Below are positions 48,239-57,039 of a stretch of DNA of 64,000 nt, one piece after another. The stretch is from Saprospiraceae bacterium. GTDB taxonomy: Bacteria > Bacteroidota > Bacteroidia > Chitinophagales > Saprospiraceae. Position 1 is the stretch's first letter. Each line of letters starts with the position of its first letter. A program made the translations under genes and the position numbers. A model generated the notes under the pieces. It saw nothing but the letters and a program-made list of their open reading frames with translations, was not told the origin of the DNA and ran no database searches. The stretch lies in contig JADKFC010000006.1 in NCBI GenBank assembly GCA_016717655.1, positions 1 through 64,000 of the forward strand, in the 5' to 3' direction.

Positions 48239-51147
48239 TATTTTTTGGTGGTTATTTGAAATGATGCAGATTTTACAAATGTTTCAGATTTGATATTTAC
48301 AAAATATTTTCCAGGCTTTGGATAGAAATGGCCGTCGTCAGCAATTTTTTCTGGCTCTGTTTTGGCAACCGGGTCATTTTTTTTCTTTCCTTTTATTATT
48401 TTTGATTCAATAGGCATCTTTTCAAACCAGAATGGAAGCTCTAATTCATTTAATCCTCTATTGTGGTCAATCTCTTTCTTAAATCGCTCTATCCCGTTTT
48501 CTGAATTTATGGTTAATTGGGCTTTACCCGCATTTTGGGCGAAATACAAAATCTTGACCGTTGGTTGCTTCACTTCAGCATAGGCATTAATCTTTTTCCC
48601 CCAATTGGATTTATAAGCAATGTTTCCAATGTTGATGATGGCAAACAAGGAGTCTTTCAGCTCTTTCAACTTTCTTATTGGTGCAATATCCATTTTATAT
48701 AATGAACGACCATGGGTGCCAATTACCATTTCATTGGCTTTCTTTTGCAGTGCAAGATCATGAACTGCAACATTGGGTAAGGATTTACTCAATCGTTCAA
48801 ATTTTTGTCCTCCGTTTATAGTGAAATATAAGCCGTGGTCAGTGCCCACAAACAATATATTTTCATCTTCAGTATCTTCTCTCAGCACATTAATGGCTTC
48901 ATGAGGTAAATTCTCACCCAGAGATTTCCAATGCAAACCGTAGTCCTCACTAACAAAAACATAAGGAGTAAAGTCATCATTGCGATACCCATTGAGCGTA
49001 ACATATACCTTGGATTTTTGATGTTGAGATGCAACGACTCTGCTCACCCAAAGAGAAGAAGGCAAGCCTTTGCTGATGTCTTGCCATTGATTTCCCCCAT
49101 CTTTTGAAACATATACCAAACCATCATCACTGCCTGAGTAAAGCAGTCCAAATTCCAAAGGCGATTCATCAATACTCGTCAGGGTGCCAAAAGGTACATT
49201 GCCTGGCTTACCACCTGCGGTCAAATCACCACTAATGGCTTTAAATTGATCCCCTTTGTCCATCGACCTCAGAAATTTATTCGCTCCCATATATATTATC
49301 TCAGGCTGATGCCTCGAAAGGAGGATAGGCGTTTGCCAGTTGAATCGGTATGGGCGGTCACCTAAGTCGTGCTTGGGACTGATGTTTTTACGATGTCCGG
49401 ATTTTAGGTCAATTCTAAAATAATTACCGAACTGAAAACCTGTGTAAACGGTACTATTGTCACGCGGATCAACCTGGACCTGCATTCCATCACCTCCTAA
49501 AATCGAATTATACGGATAAACTCCGTCACTTTGCCAGGAGGTGCTATAAGTATAGTTGCTCTTTCCCATCCAAACTCCATTGTCCTGTAAACCGCCGTAC
49601 ACGTTATAGGGCTCTGCATTGTCTGTTTGAACAGCATAAAACTGGCCAACGGCTGGCATAGAACATTTTGTCCAACTTTCTCCTCCATCGTACGATAGGT
49701 TGAGACCTCCATCATTGCCATTAAAAATGTGCTGTGGATTGGCAGGATTCACCCACAATACATGGTGGTCCCCGTGCTGATTATCGCCATTGATGTTTTT
49801 CCATGTTTTACCGGCATCTGTCGATTTTAATAAGGGAACTCCCAGGATATATAGCACGGCTGCCTCATGCGGCTGGGCTGAAATTTGTCCAAAATAATAA
49901 CCGTACGTATAATACAAGCCATCAATGTATCCATCATGTGTTTTTTTCCAGGTCTGACCTCCATCGCTACTTGTATACACTTCAGCTCCCTTTATTTCAG
50001 TTTCCAGCATGATGCTATTGGCATCTTCCAGATATTCAACCAACGATTTAACTTCAATTTTGCCTTTTTTCAGCAGTTTTTTAACTTCTTTGGCATCATA
50101 TTTTTCAGGGAAGTCATTGGCCTTTAGATAGGAATCAAGCTTGGCATCGTCTAGTTGTAAGAAGGTATCTTCACTCATTGTTTTTAGTGCTTCTTTTGAA
50201 AGTCCTTCTTTTTTTTCGATCTTACTTTCTCTTGCTTCCTGATTATCAACGATGGCATACAATACAGTTTGGTTATTCCTAATAGATGCTGTCAATCCGA
50301 TTCTACCTGTAAATGTTCCAGATGGAAATCCTGAAGCCAAATCTGTTATCCTTTTCCACGTTTTACCTCCATCAATTGACTTATGGATCGCAGAACCTTG
50401 TCCTGCACCGGAAAAATTCCAGGCAGTCCTTTGCCGCTGCCATGAACTGCAATAAAAAACATCTTTTTCTATAGGATCTGCCACCAGGTCAATTACCCCG
50501 GTAGAATCATTGACAAACAAAGTATGACTCCATGTTTTGCCCCCATCCTCACTCCTGAAAATGCCGCGTTCCTGGTTTTTTGAATACAAATGACCCAGAG
50601 ATGCTACCATTAATTTGTTTACATCGTTGACATCCACCCATAATCGACCCGTATGATGAGAGTCTGCTAATCCAAGGTGTTCCCATGTCTTGCCATTGTC
50701 TTTGCTCTTATAAATGCCATTGCCTGCATATGAAGATCTGCTGGAGTTGTTTTCTCCGGTACCTACATAAATGGTCCTGGAAGGCCAATGAACCGCAATA
50801 TCTCCTATGGTCATTACTGCTTCATGGTCAAAAACAGGCTGAAAGGTAGTCCCATTGTTTTTGGTGTGCCATAGACCTCCAGAGGCATAAGCTATATAAA
50901 ACTCATGGGCATCTTGCGGATTAACATCAATATCCGTTATTCTTCCATTCATGATAGTGGGACCTATGTTCGTAGTAGCCCAGTTGCCCGCTGACTGTGT
51001 GTTGGCCGGATCATTCCTCCATTGATATGCTTTGTGCCGCTCCGCCGGCGGAGATGGGAGTTGCACAGACTGAGCTCTTCCTTTTACAGACAATAGTACA
51101 AAGAGGCACGTAGCCATGAATGAAAAATAATTGAAAATAATCTTCAT
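48238..51147 (-). CDS. Secreted sortilin/BNR-repeat beta-propeller protein
   Basis: 969 residues from the ATG at 51147, chosen because it opens a signal peptide (MKIIFNYFSFMATCLFVLLS). Many Asp-box motifs mark VPS10/BNR blades: SKDNGKTWEHL, SEDGGKTWSH, SIDGGKTWKRI, SSDGGQTWKK, STDAGKTWKN, SYDGGESWTK, SKDGGNQWQD and SEDYGLHWKSL. Such proteins form one or two propellers; in Bacteroidota they are usually annotated as WD40/YVTN/BNR-like glycosyl-hydrolase-related, often without proven activity. The final ~170 residues are a beta-sandwich-like region ending in FQITTKK, with no sorting tail. It leads a coupled unit with the serine hydrolase and a lipoprotein. Confidence 0.85.
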   Translation of the reverse strand: MKIIFNYFSFMATCLFVLLSVKGRAQSVQLPSPPAERHKAYQWRNDPANTQSAGNWATTNIGPTIMNGRITDIDVNPQDAHEFYIAYASGGLWHTKNNGTTFQPVFDHEAVMTIGDIAVHWPSRTIYVGTGENNSSRSSYAGNGIYKSKDNGKTWEHLGLADSHHTGRLWVDVNDVNKLMVASLGHLYSKNQERGIFRSEDGGKTWSHTLFVNDSTGVIDLVADPIEKDVFYCSSWQRQRTAWNFSGAGQGSAIHKSIDGGKTWKRITDLASGFPSGTFTGRIGLTASIRNNQTVLYAIVDNQEARESKIEKKEGLSKEALKTMSEDTFLQLDDAKLDSYLKANDFPEKYDAKEVKKLLKKGKIEVKSLVEYLEDANSIMLETEIKGAEVYTSSDGGQTWKKTHDGYIDGLYYTYGYYFGQISAQPHEAAVLYILGVPLLKSTDAGKTWKNINGDNQHGDHHVLWVNPANPQHIFNGNDGGLNLSYDGGESWTKCSMPAVGQFYAVQTDNAEPYNVYGGLQDNGVWMGKSNYTYSTSWQSDGVYPYNSILGGDGMQVQVDPRDNSTVYTGFQFGNYFRIDLKSGHRKNISPKHDLGDRPYRFNWQTPILLSRHQPEIIYMGANKFLRSMDKGDQFKAISGDLTAGGKPGNVPFGTLTSIDESPLEFGLLYSGSDDGLVYVSKDGGNQWQDISKGLPSSLWVSRVVASQHQKSKVYVTLNGYRNDDFTPYVFVSEDYGLHWKSLGENLPHEAINVLREDTEDENILFVGTDHGLYFTINGGQKFERLSKSLPNVAVHDLALQKKANEMVIGTHGRSLYKMDIAPIRKLKELKDSLFAIINIGNIAYKSNWGKKINAYAEVKQPTVKILYFAQNAGKAQLTINSENGIERFKKEIDHNRGLNELELPFWFEKMPIESKIIKGKKKNDPVAKTEPEKIADDGHFYPKPGKYFVNIKSETFVKSASFQITTKK

Positions 51148-51444
51148 ATTACATTTAATGTTAAAATATAAAATACAGAAAAACAATTTAATATACATAA
51201 ATTAATATATTAATGTGTATTCGGTGCATTACTCAAATATACGTTTATCTTTTGCATGCAGTCGACTTCACAGATGATAATATGGGCTTTTCGAATTATT
51301 TTTTTTAATTGTGTGGAATTATATTTTTTTTCACAACAGTCTGGTTCGATAAAACTGTAGGGATTAAAAAAAATGTACGCTTTTGCCTTTGAAAATCAAG
51401 GGTTCAACTATTTTCATTAATTTTACGTTTCTTAAAAAAAAGGT
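51148..51444. other. Intergenic region with an AT-rich palindrome
   Basis: 297 bases between divergent genes. A perfect 14-base palindrome, ATTAATATATTAAT, lies at 51201-51214, flanked by ATACA (51193-51197) and TGTAT (51216-51220). It may be an operator, but in such AT-rich sequence chance is possible. No TAnnTTTG box is seen for either gene; TACGTTTC at about 51424 is one base off. Confidence 0.3.
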
Positions 51445-52494
51445 ATGTCACGAGAGGTAAAACTAGGGCTGTTAACTTTTATTACTTTGTTTGCAGCCGT
51501 TTGGGGTTACAGATTTATAAAAGGCCAAAACCTGTTTCAGCCCAGCAGAACATATTTGTGTTCATTCAATGATGTTACGGGTTTGGCTGTTTCTTCTGAT
51601 GTTACCGTCAATGGCTACAAAATTGGAACCGTAACCGATATCAATATCAATCCCAATGATGTTCATACCATGGATGTAACTTTCAGGGTGGATGGTAAAA
51701 TCAATATCCCCAAAAATGCCCAGGCAGTAATGCGCAATGAAGGCATTGTAGGAGGAAAGACCCTCTCTCTGGTTTTTGAATCCGTTTGTACGGGTGATGA
51801 TTGCGCTCCATCCGGACACAAATTCACCAGTAAAAGCCTGGGCTTGCTCAGTTCAATGATTGATCCGGCAGAAGTAAATGAATACATCTCCAATGCTTCA
51901 GATCAGGTAAAAGACCTGGTCAAAGAATTGGGAAAAGATGGAAATAACGGAAAAGTAGATTTGATAGTAAGAAACCTCGAACTGACCATGGCCAACATGG
52001 CAGCCCTTACCGGCAATTTCAACAAGCTTATGGTACAAAGTCAGCAGAACATGAACGGCATTTTGGCCAACATGAATAAGATTACCAAAAACCTGGCAGA
52101 TAACAATGCTCAGATTACCGGCTTGCTTAAAAACCTGAACACAACTTCAGGTCAATTGGCAACGGCTGATATCAGCAAAACCATGGCCAAGACCAATTCC
52201 ATGATCGACAATAGTAATGAGGCGGTTAAAAAATTGGAAACAACGCTTGATGCAACTACGGCAACCATGAAGGACTTAAATACTGTTTTGGCTAAGGTCA
52301 ACCAGGGCGGAGGTTCTTTGGGGGCCCTGCTCAATGATAAGAAGTTATATGAAAACATGGAAGCAACCTCACGTAACTTATCGCTCCTATTGCAGGACCT
52401 TCGTTTAAATCCCAAAAGGTATGTCAATGTTTCTCTGATTGCTCGTAAAGACAAGCCTTATACCAAGCCGGAAAACGACCCGGCCAACCAGTAG
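51445..52494 (+). CDS. MlaD/MCE-family lipid transport protein
   Basis: 349 residues. One N-terminal membrane helix (about residues 7-22, LGLLTFITLFAAVWGY) anchors it in the inner membrane. The MCE domain follows (residues about 36-115: YLCSFNDVTGLAVSSDVTVN, KIGTVTDININ, AVMRNEGIVGGKTLSLVF). A long helical tail (residues 145-320) contains coiled-coil heptads. Such proteins carry phospholipids between the membranes as part of an ABC system, but the MlaE/MlaF-type partners are not here. It converges with the glycosyltransferase gene with no bases between the two stops. Confidence 0.9.
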   Translation: MSREVKLGLLTFITLFAAVWGYRFIKGQNLFQPSRTYLCSFNDVTGLAVSSDVTVNGYKIGTVTDININPNDVHTMDVTFRVDGKINIPKNAQAVMRNEGIVGGKTLSLVFESVCTGDDCAPSGHKFTSKSLGLLSSMIDPAEVNEYISNASDQVKDLVKELGKDGNNGKVDLIVRNLELTMANMAALTGNFNKLMVQSQQNMNGILANMNKITKNLADNNAQITGLLKNLNTTSGQLATADISKTMAKTNSMIDNSNEAVKKLETTLDATTATMKDLNTVLAKVNQGGGSLGALLNDKKLYENMEATSRNLSLLLQDLRLNPKRYVNVSLIARKDKPYTKPENDPANQ

Positions 52495-53652
52495 TCATCT
52501 CGATTTTTGGGTGATAAGCTGAAACCAATTATAATAATCCGTTGCCATTTTTTCCCAAGAAAAGTGTTGTAGAGTATAGCGTTGAAAACCTGCTTTTTCC
52601 CCCTCTCTAATAGGCTTTTCAAGGTGTTGGTTTAATCTGGTCACCCATTGTTGCACATCTCCGGAAGGCAGTAAAAACCCGTTTGATTGGTGATGAATGG
52701 CATCTGTAATTCCTTCGTGCCCGGCAGCAAATACCACGGTACCTGCCAATATGGCTTCCAAAGCTAACAGTCCAAAACCTTCCATATCTCCCTCTACTTT
52801 AATATTTGGCATCACAAATGCTTCTGATGCTTTTAGTATTTGTACGATGCCTGTAAAAGCCATGTGCCCGGTTCTTATGAACCTGCCAGGAAACTGTTTT
52901 GCCAGTGATTTTAATGCAGGTTCATCGGTGGGGTGGCCCATCATAAGGGCCAATCGGTTAACCCAAGCTGTAGGCAGTAGTTGATGCCACCATCGCTTGC
53001 CGTAGTCCGATATCGGACCGCACATTATAAACACAACATCTTTGGGGAGTGAGGGCAATACCTTTTCTACAAACCAACTATATCCTTTTCTTTTAACCGC
53101 CCTGCCGAGCCCAGAAATGATCCTGGCATTTGAGTCGATCCCATATTTTCCCAAAAGATTTTCTTTGGCACTAGCATCTGTCAGTGGATCAGCCATTTTG
53201 TGGTCTACTCCGTTATTAATTACGCTTAGTTTATTATTATCTATGCCCCTTTCAGCAGCAGCAGCCATGGTCGCCTTACTCACACAGGCAATGGCATTGA
53301 GTTGATTAAAGCCAGGAACAATGCGATGTTGGTAATAAGGCAATGGAAAGACCACATCCAGTCCATGTAAGGTTGCTACCACCGGTATTTTGGTGTCCTT
53401 TTTAAGCCAACGGGTAAAAGAGATCATTAGTCCATCGTTGAGGTGGATGATGTTGATTTCAGGGTTTTCTGAAAGAATTTTGCGTGTTCTCCGCCTTAGA
53501 AGTAAAAACCACTTCCATCTCGGCTCTTTTCCTTCATACACCAATTTGTGAACCTTCGCATGTTTTGACATGCCATTGATCAATTCAAAAGAAAACTTTT
53601 CCATACCACCGGTGGCAGGAGGATATTTATGAGAAATGAATAATACTTCCAT
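52495..53652 (-). CDS. GT4-family glycosyltransferase
   Basis: 385-residue GT-B fold enzyme. The N-terminal domain starts MEVLFISHKYPPATGGMEKF, with the acceptor glycine loop. VSVINNGVDHK-type linker, GLGRAVKRKGYSWFVEKV and the nucleotide-sugar motif EGFGLLALEAILAGTVVFAA (Glu-x7-Glu) are all present. Donor and acceptor cannot be read. It lies 2 bases after the second glycosyltransferase and is the last of three leftward genes for sugar transfer, probably on a lipid or surface glycan. Confidence 0.88.
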   Translation of the reverse strand: MEVLFISHKYPPATGGMEKFSFELINGMSKHAKVHKLVYEGKEPRWKWFLLLRRRTRKILSENPEINIIHLNDGLMISFTRWLKKDTKIPVVATLHGLDVVFPLPYYQHRIVPGFNQLNAIACVSKATMAAAAERGIDNNKLSVINNGVDHKMADPLTDASAKENLLGKYGIDSNARIISGLGRAVKRKGYSWFVEKVLPSLPKDVVFIMCGPISDYGKRWWHQLLPTAWVNRLALMMGHPTDEPALKSLAKQFPGRFIRTGHMAFTGIVQILKASEAFVMPNIKVEGDMEGFGLLALEAILAGTVVFAAGHEGITDAIHHQSNGFLLPSGDVQQWVTRLNQHLEKPIREGEKAGFQRYTLQHFSWEKMATDYYNWFQLITQKSR

Positions 53653-53654
53653 CT

Positions 53655-54809
53655 TTATTTGCTTTGGTTTTGCATACCTGCTACCATGTCAAAATAGGTA
53701 GCAGTCAGCTGATCCCAATCAAGACCTCTTGCATATTGCAAAGCATTATCTATGATGGTCTCCCTGAGTTGCTGATCGGTCATATATAATTTGACAGCAG
53801 CATAAAATGCTTCTGCATCGCGGGGATCACATTTTATACCCGTTACAAATTGATTCACTAAATCGTTGGGCCCACCGGCATTGGCCACAACAACAGTCAG
53901 ACCCGATGCCATTGCCTCAACCACTACATTGCCATAGGTCTCTGTTTCTGATGTGAAAAGAAATACATCGGCACTCGCATACCATATACTTAAGGCTTCA
54001 TGATCTAATTTCCCTAAAAAAAGGGCTTTAGGCATTTGTTCTTGAAGTTCCTCTCTGGCTACTCCATCACCGGCTACAACAAAAGTAAATGGCCTGCCCT
54101 CGACTTCATTTTTTTCATAGATGGATACTAAGGTTATCAAATTCTTTTCCCAAACCAATCTGCTTGCAAATAAAACAACGGGACGGTCTAAGCCATATTC
54201 TTTCTTTAAGTTGCTGTTTTTTTTATCTGGTGAAAAGAGCGAAACATTCATACCCCTTGGCCACAACTTCATTTTATCAGAATCAAAATCATAACCGGCC
54301 AACTCATCCATCAACGATTGTGAGGGAACTAAAACCAAATCACAACCATTGTAAAAAGATTTATTCCTAGAGATTACAAATGCTTTTACAGCATCGATTA
54401 GAAACTTGGCGTCTTTGAAATAATAATCAATGTAAGAAATAAAATGGGTGTGGTAGATGGTAATGACTGGAATTTGATGGTTTCTTCCATAATCTAATGC
54501 ATATCTCCCTAAGAAGGAAGGAGATGATATATGGATAACATCGGGCTTAAAAATAAGCATGGCATTGTTCATCTCAAAAAAGGCAAGGGCGGGTATGGCC
54601 ATCTTATAATCCTCATTCTTGGGAATTTCAATGCTGGGTACCAGATAATATTTATAGGGAAAATCGGGGCCTGGAGCACTACCCGTAATAAAAAAAAATT
54701 CATAACGGGAACGGTCAATTCTTTGAATAATCTGATATATGGTGCGGGCAGCACCGTCAAAATTTTCGATCAGCATATCAGCAAAAAATGCGACCCTTAT
54801 TTTACGCAT
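53655..54809 (-). CDS. GT4-family glycosyltransferase, similar to glycolipid-forming enzymes
   Basis: 384 residues from the ATG at 54809; the in-frame codon at 54821 is TTG. The N-terminus (FFADMLIENFDGAARTIYQI), the HISSPSFLGRYALDYGR segment and ITIYHTHFISYIDYY resemble the SqdX/MgtA-type enzymes that add sugars to diacylglycerol. The donor-binding motif is SETETYGNVVVEAMASGLTV. The glycolipid link is inference from these segments. It is the middle gene of the three-enzyme unit. Confidence 0.85.
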   Translation of the reverse strand: MRKIRVAFFADMLIENFDGAARTIYQIIQRIDRSRYEFFFITGSAPGPDFPYKYYLVPSIEIPKNEDYKMAIPALAFFEMNNAMLIFKPDVIHISSPSFLGRYALDYGRNHQIPVITIYHTHFISYIDYYFKDAKFLIDAVKAFVISRNKSFYNGCDLVLVPSQSLMDELAGYDFDSDKMKLWPRGMNVSLFSPDKKNSNLKKEYGLDRPVVLFASRLVWEKNLITLVSIYEKNEVEGRPFTFVVAGDGVAREELQEQMPKALFLGKLDHEALSIWYASADVFLFTSETETYGNVVVEAMASGLTVVVANAGGPNDLVNQFVTGIKCDPRDAEAFYAAVKLYMTDQQLRETIIDNALQYARGLDWDQLTATYFDMVAGMQNQSK

Positions 54810-54882
54810 ATATTTATTCAATTAAGAACTGCAAGTTAACCTTTTACTGGGTTTTGAAATCAATAAAACTTAGCTTTTTGCT

Positions 54883-55896
54883 TTATGCAACCCGAGTCTC
54901 TACCTGGCTTTTTATTTGTGCAAAAGCTTTTAAAATTGTTTCCTCAATATTATTTACTTCTTTCAGTCGTATAATGGGCGAATGGTTTAGCCAATTCTGA
55001 ATTTGAAGAAAAAAATCAGGTGAATCGGCATCCGGCAGGGTCATTACTCCCAATTGGGAAAGTGCAGCACCGTTACATTTCTGTTCATAGTGGTCCCTTA
55101 TGGGAATACAAAGCAATTTTTTACCCAGATAGAGGGCTTCACTGGGTGTTTCAAATCCCCCCCCTGTTATCAAGCCATGACATGATAGTAAATTTTGGGT
55201 AAAAAGGCTGTTGTGAATTGGATAAAAAATAATATTACCCTCCTTGAAAGGTTTTTTGATTCCGGCCAGAAACCAATGAAATACAATGTCTTTATGGTAA
55301 CGGAAATGGGTTTCAATACAATGCCTTTGATAAGAGGGCAGGTAAACGGTAATATGGCCTAAGTCGCAGTTTTCTCCACTAATGATTTCGTTTTTGACTA
55401 CAGGGGGTAGTATAAACTCATCATATTTCTCAAAATGAAAACCAAGGTGATGGGTGGTTTTGCAATAGTGTTTGTAAATTAATTCTCCAACTTTACTTTT
55501 GATATCAGGCCTGGGTGTCTTATCACTGAGAAAGCTGGCCTGGTGCCCCAGGTGGATGCTCTCTTTCTTATGTATTCTGCAACTTTCAGCGGTGATAAAT
55601 TCAAAATCATTGATGACAAAATCATACGATTGAACCGGCAAGTCTCTGGCTTCTTTCATTGCTCTGACAATGTTGTTTTTCCATAACATTCCGGTATAAC
55701 TGAGTCCACCGCATTTTGTATAGTATAAACTTAGACCCTTGCTCCTGAATTTTACATTGCCATTGAGTTGGAGAGAGGCATTATTGCCCGAAAGAAAAAG
55801 ATCTACCGTGCCATATTGCTCTAACTGGGGTAATAATTGCATAGCGCGACTGATATGTCCATTTCCCGTAGCTTGAACAGCATATAATATTTTCAT
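54883..55896 (-). CDS. GT-B glycosyltransferase (MurG/MGDG-synthase-like)
   Basis: 337 residues from the ATG at 55896 (MKILYAVQATGNGHISRAMQ); the codon at 55914 starts a frame with no homology. GNGHISRA at the N-terminus and GGGFETPSEALYLGKKLLCI, followed by RDHYEQKCNGAAL near the C-terminus, are the marks of the nucleotide-sugar-binding GT-B class with MurG and MGDG synthase. Function within the class is not defined. It is the first gene of the glycosyltransferase unit, 73 bases upstream of the next. Confidence 0.8.
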   Translation of the reverse strand: MKILYAVQATGNGHISRAMQLLPQLEQYGTVDLFLSGNNASLQLNGNVKFRSKGLSLYYTKCGGLSYTGMLWKNNIVRAMKEARDLPVQSYDFVINDFEFITAESCRIHKKESIHLGHQASFLSDKTPRPDIKSKVGELIYKHYCKTTHHLGFHFEKYDEFILPPVVKNEIISGENCDLGHITVYLPSYQRHCIETHFRYHKDIVFHWFLAGIKKPFKEGNIIFYPIHNSLFTQNLLSCHGLITGGGFETPSEALYLGKKLLCIPIRDHYEQKCNGAALSQLGVMTLPDADSPDFFLQIQNWLNHSPIIRLKEVNNIEETILKAFAQIKSQVETRVA

Positions 55897-56099
55897 CAAA
55901 ACGTGTTTGGACAAAGTTCGATATTCAATATTTCCTCAGTATTAACGCAATGCCATATTTATGTAAACTCAGATCAGAATTATTGTAGAATTCCTTAATT
56001 GTGAGTTAATATCGCATATGGATAAATAATAATATAAAGAACTGGGCTTAAAGTTGAAATTACAATCGATGGGCATCTTTGCATCATAAATTTCAATCT

Positions 56100-57037
56100 A
56101 TGCTTGTTATATTTTTATTACTCTCTACTTTTATGAATGGATTTACGGCAGCTCCTGATAAAAATCTACTAAAAAAAAGGAGTTATGTCTGGACTACAAA
56201 AACGAATTTAAAATAACCTCTTATAATGTATGGGGCCTGCCGGTAACACTTCCAGGCCATGAAGACGATAAGAGATTTCCACATATTGCCGATACGCTTA
56301 TTAAATTATCTCCTGACATCCTTTGTTTACAGGAAGTATTTTCTACCCAGTTCAGGCATTTAAATTTGCCCAAATTGATGAATCAATATTACTATTTTTC
56401 TGATTATACCTGCAACCAATCTATTGTTCCCTGGGTGCAAAGGGACTGCCATGGAGGTCTGGCTACCTTTTCCCGGTTTCCTGTTTTGGAGGAGCATTTT
56501 CAACCTTTCCCACAGGTAGAGGGTATGCGCTGGGAAGAGAAATTAGGAGCAAAAGGTTGCCTCTTGAGTAAAATAGACTTGCCAACCGGCATGGTATGGG
56601 TTGTCAACACTCACCTGTATTCAGGGCCTACACTAAAGGATGAAACCATACGGATGGCACAGATTAAAATCATAGAATCGGCAATTCAGAATTTACACAC
56701 CAATCTACCCGTGGTTTTGGCAGGCGACCTGAACATTGCACACCACTGCCTGGAAAATGATCTCATGGTTTTTCCAAAAACGGCTTATGCTTACCTTCAT
56801 CAGGAGATGAACCTAAGGGATGTTGTAGACAATTATTCATGTGAAAACCAATTTTATACCATAGATCCTCAAAACAACATGTACTGCGATTCTGCCGAAG
56901 GTGCTCAAAAGCTCGATTACGTATTTTATAAAAGCGGAAAATACAACCAATTCAAGGTACTGAACAATTGTGTAGAAATGAAAGGCGCGGCCACCCTTTC
57001 GGATCACCACGCCTTTAGTACGATTTTCAGGATATAA
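56100..57037 (+). CDS. Endonuclease/exonuclease/phosphatase-family protein, sphingomyelinase-like, frame broken
   Basis: About 312 residues after repair. A signal peptide starts at 56100 (MLVIFLLLSTFMNGFTAAP), so it is exported. The catalytic core shows KITSYNVWGLPVTLPG, the Mg-binding Glu in LCLQEVFS, VNTHLYSG, GDLNIAHH and the final SDHHAFSTIF with the Asp-His dyad. The order and the GCLLSKIDL segment resemble neutral sphingomyelinases more than DNA nucleases. The frame breaks in the eight-A run at 56171-56178; one more A gives LLKKKELCLDYKNEFKI. A phospholipid or sphingolipid phosphodiesterase is the likely role, which fits its neighbours, but a nuclease cannot be excluded. Confidence 0.78.
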
Positions 57038-57039
57038 TT

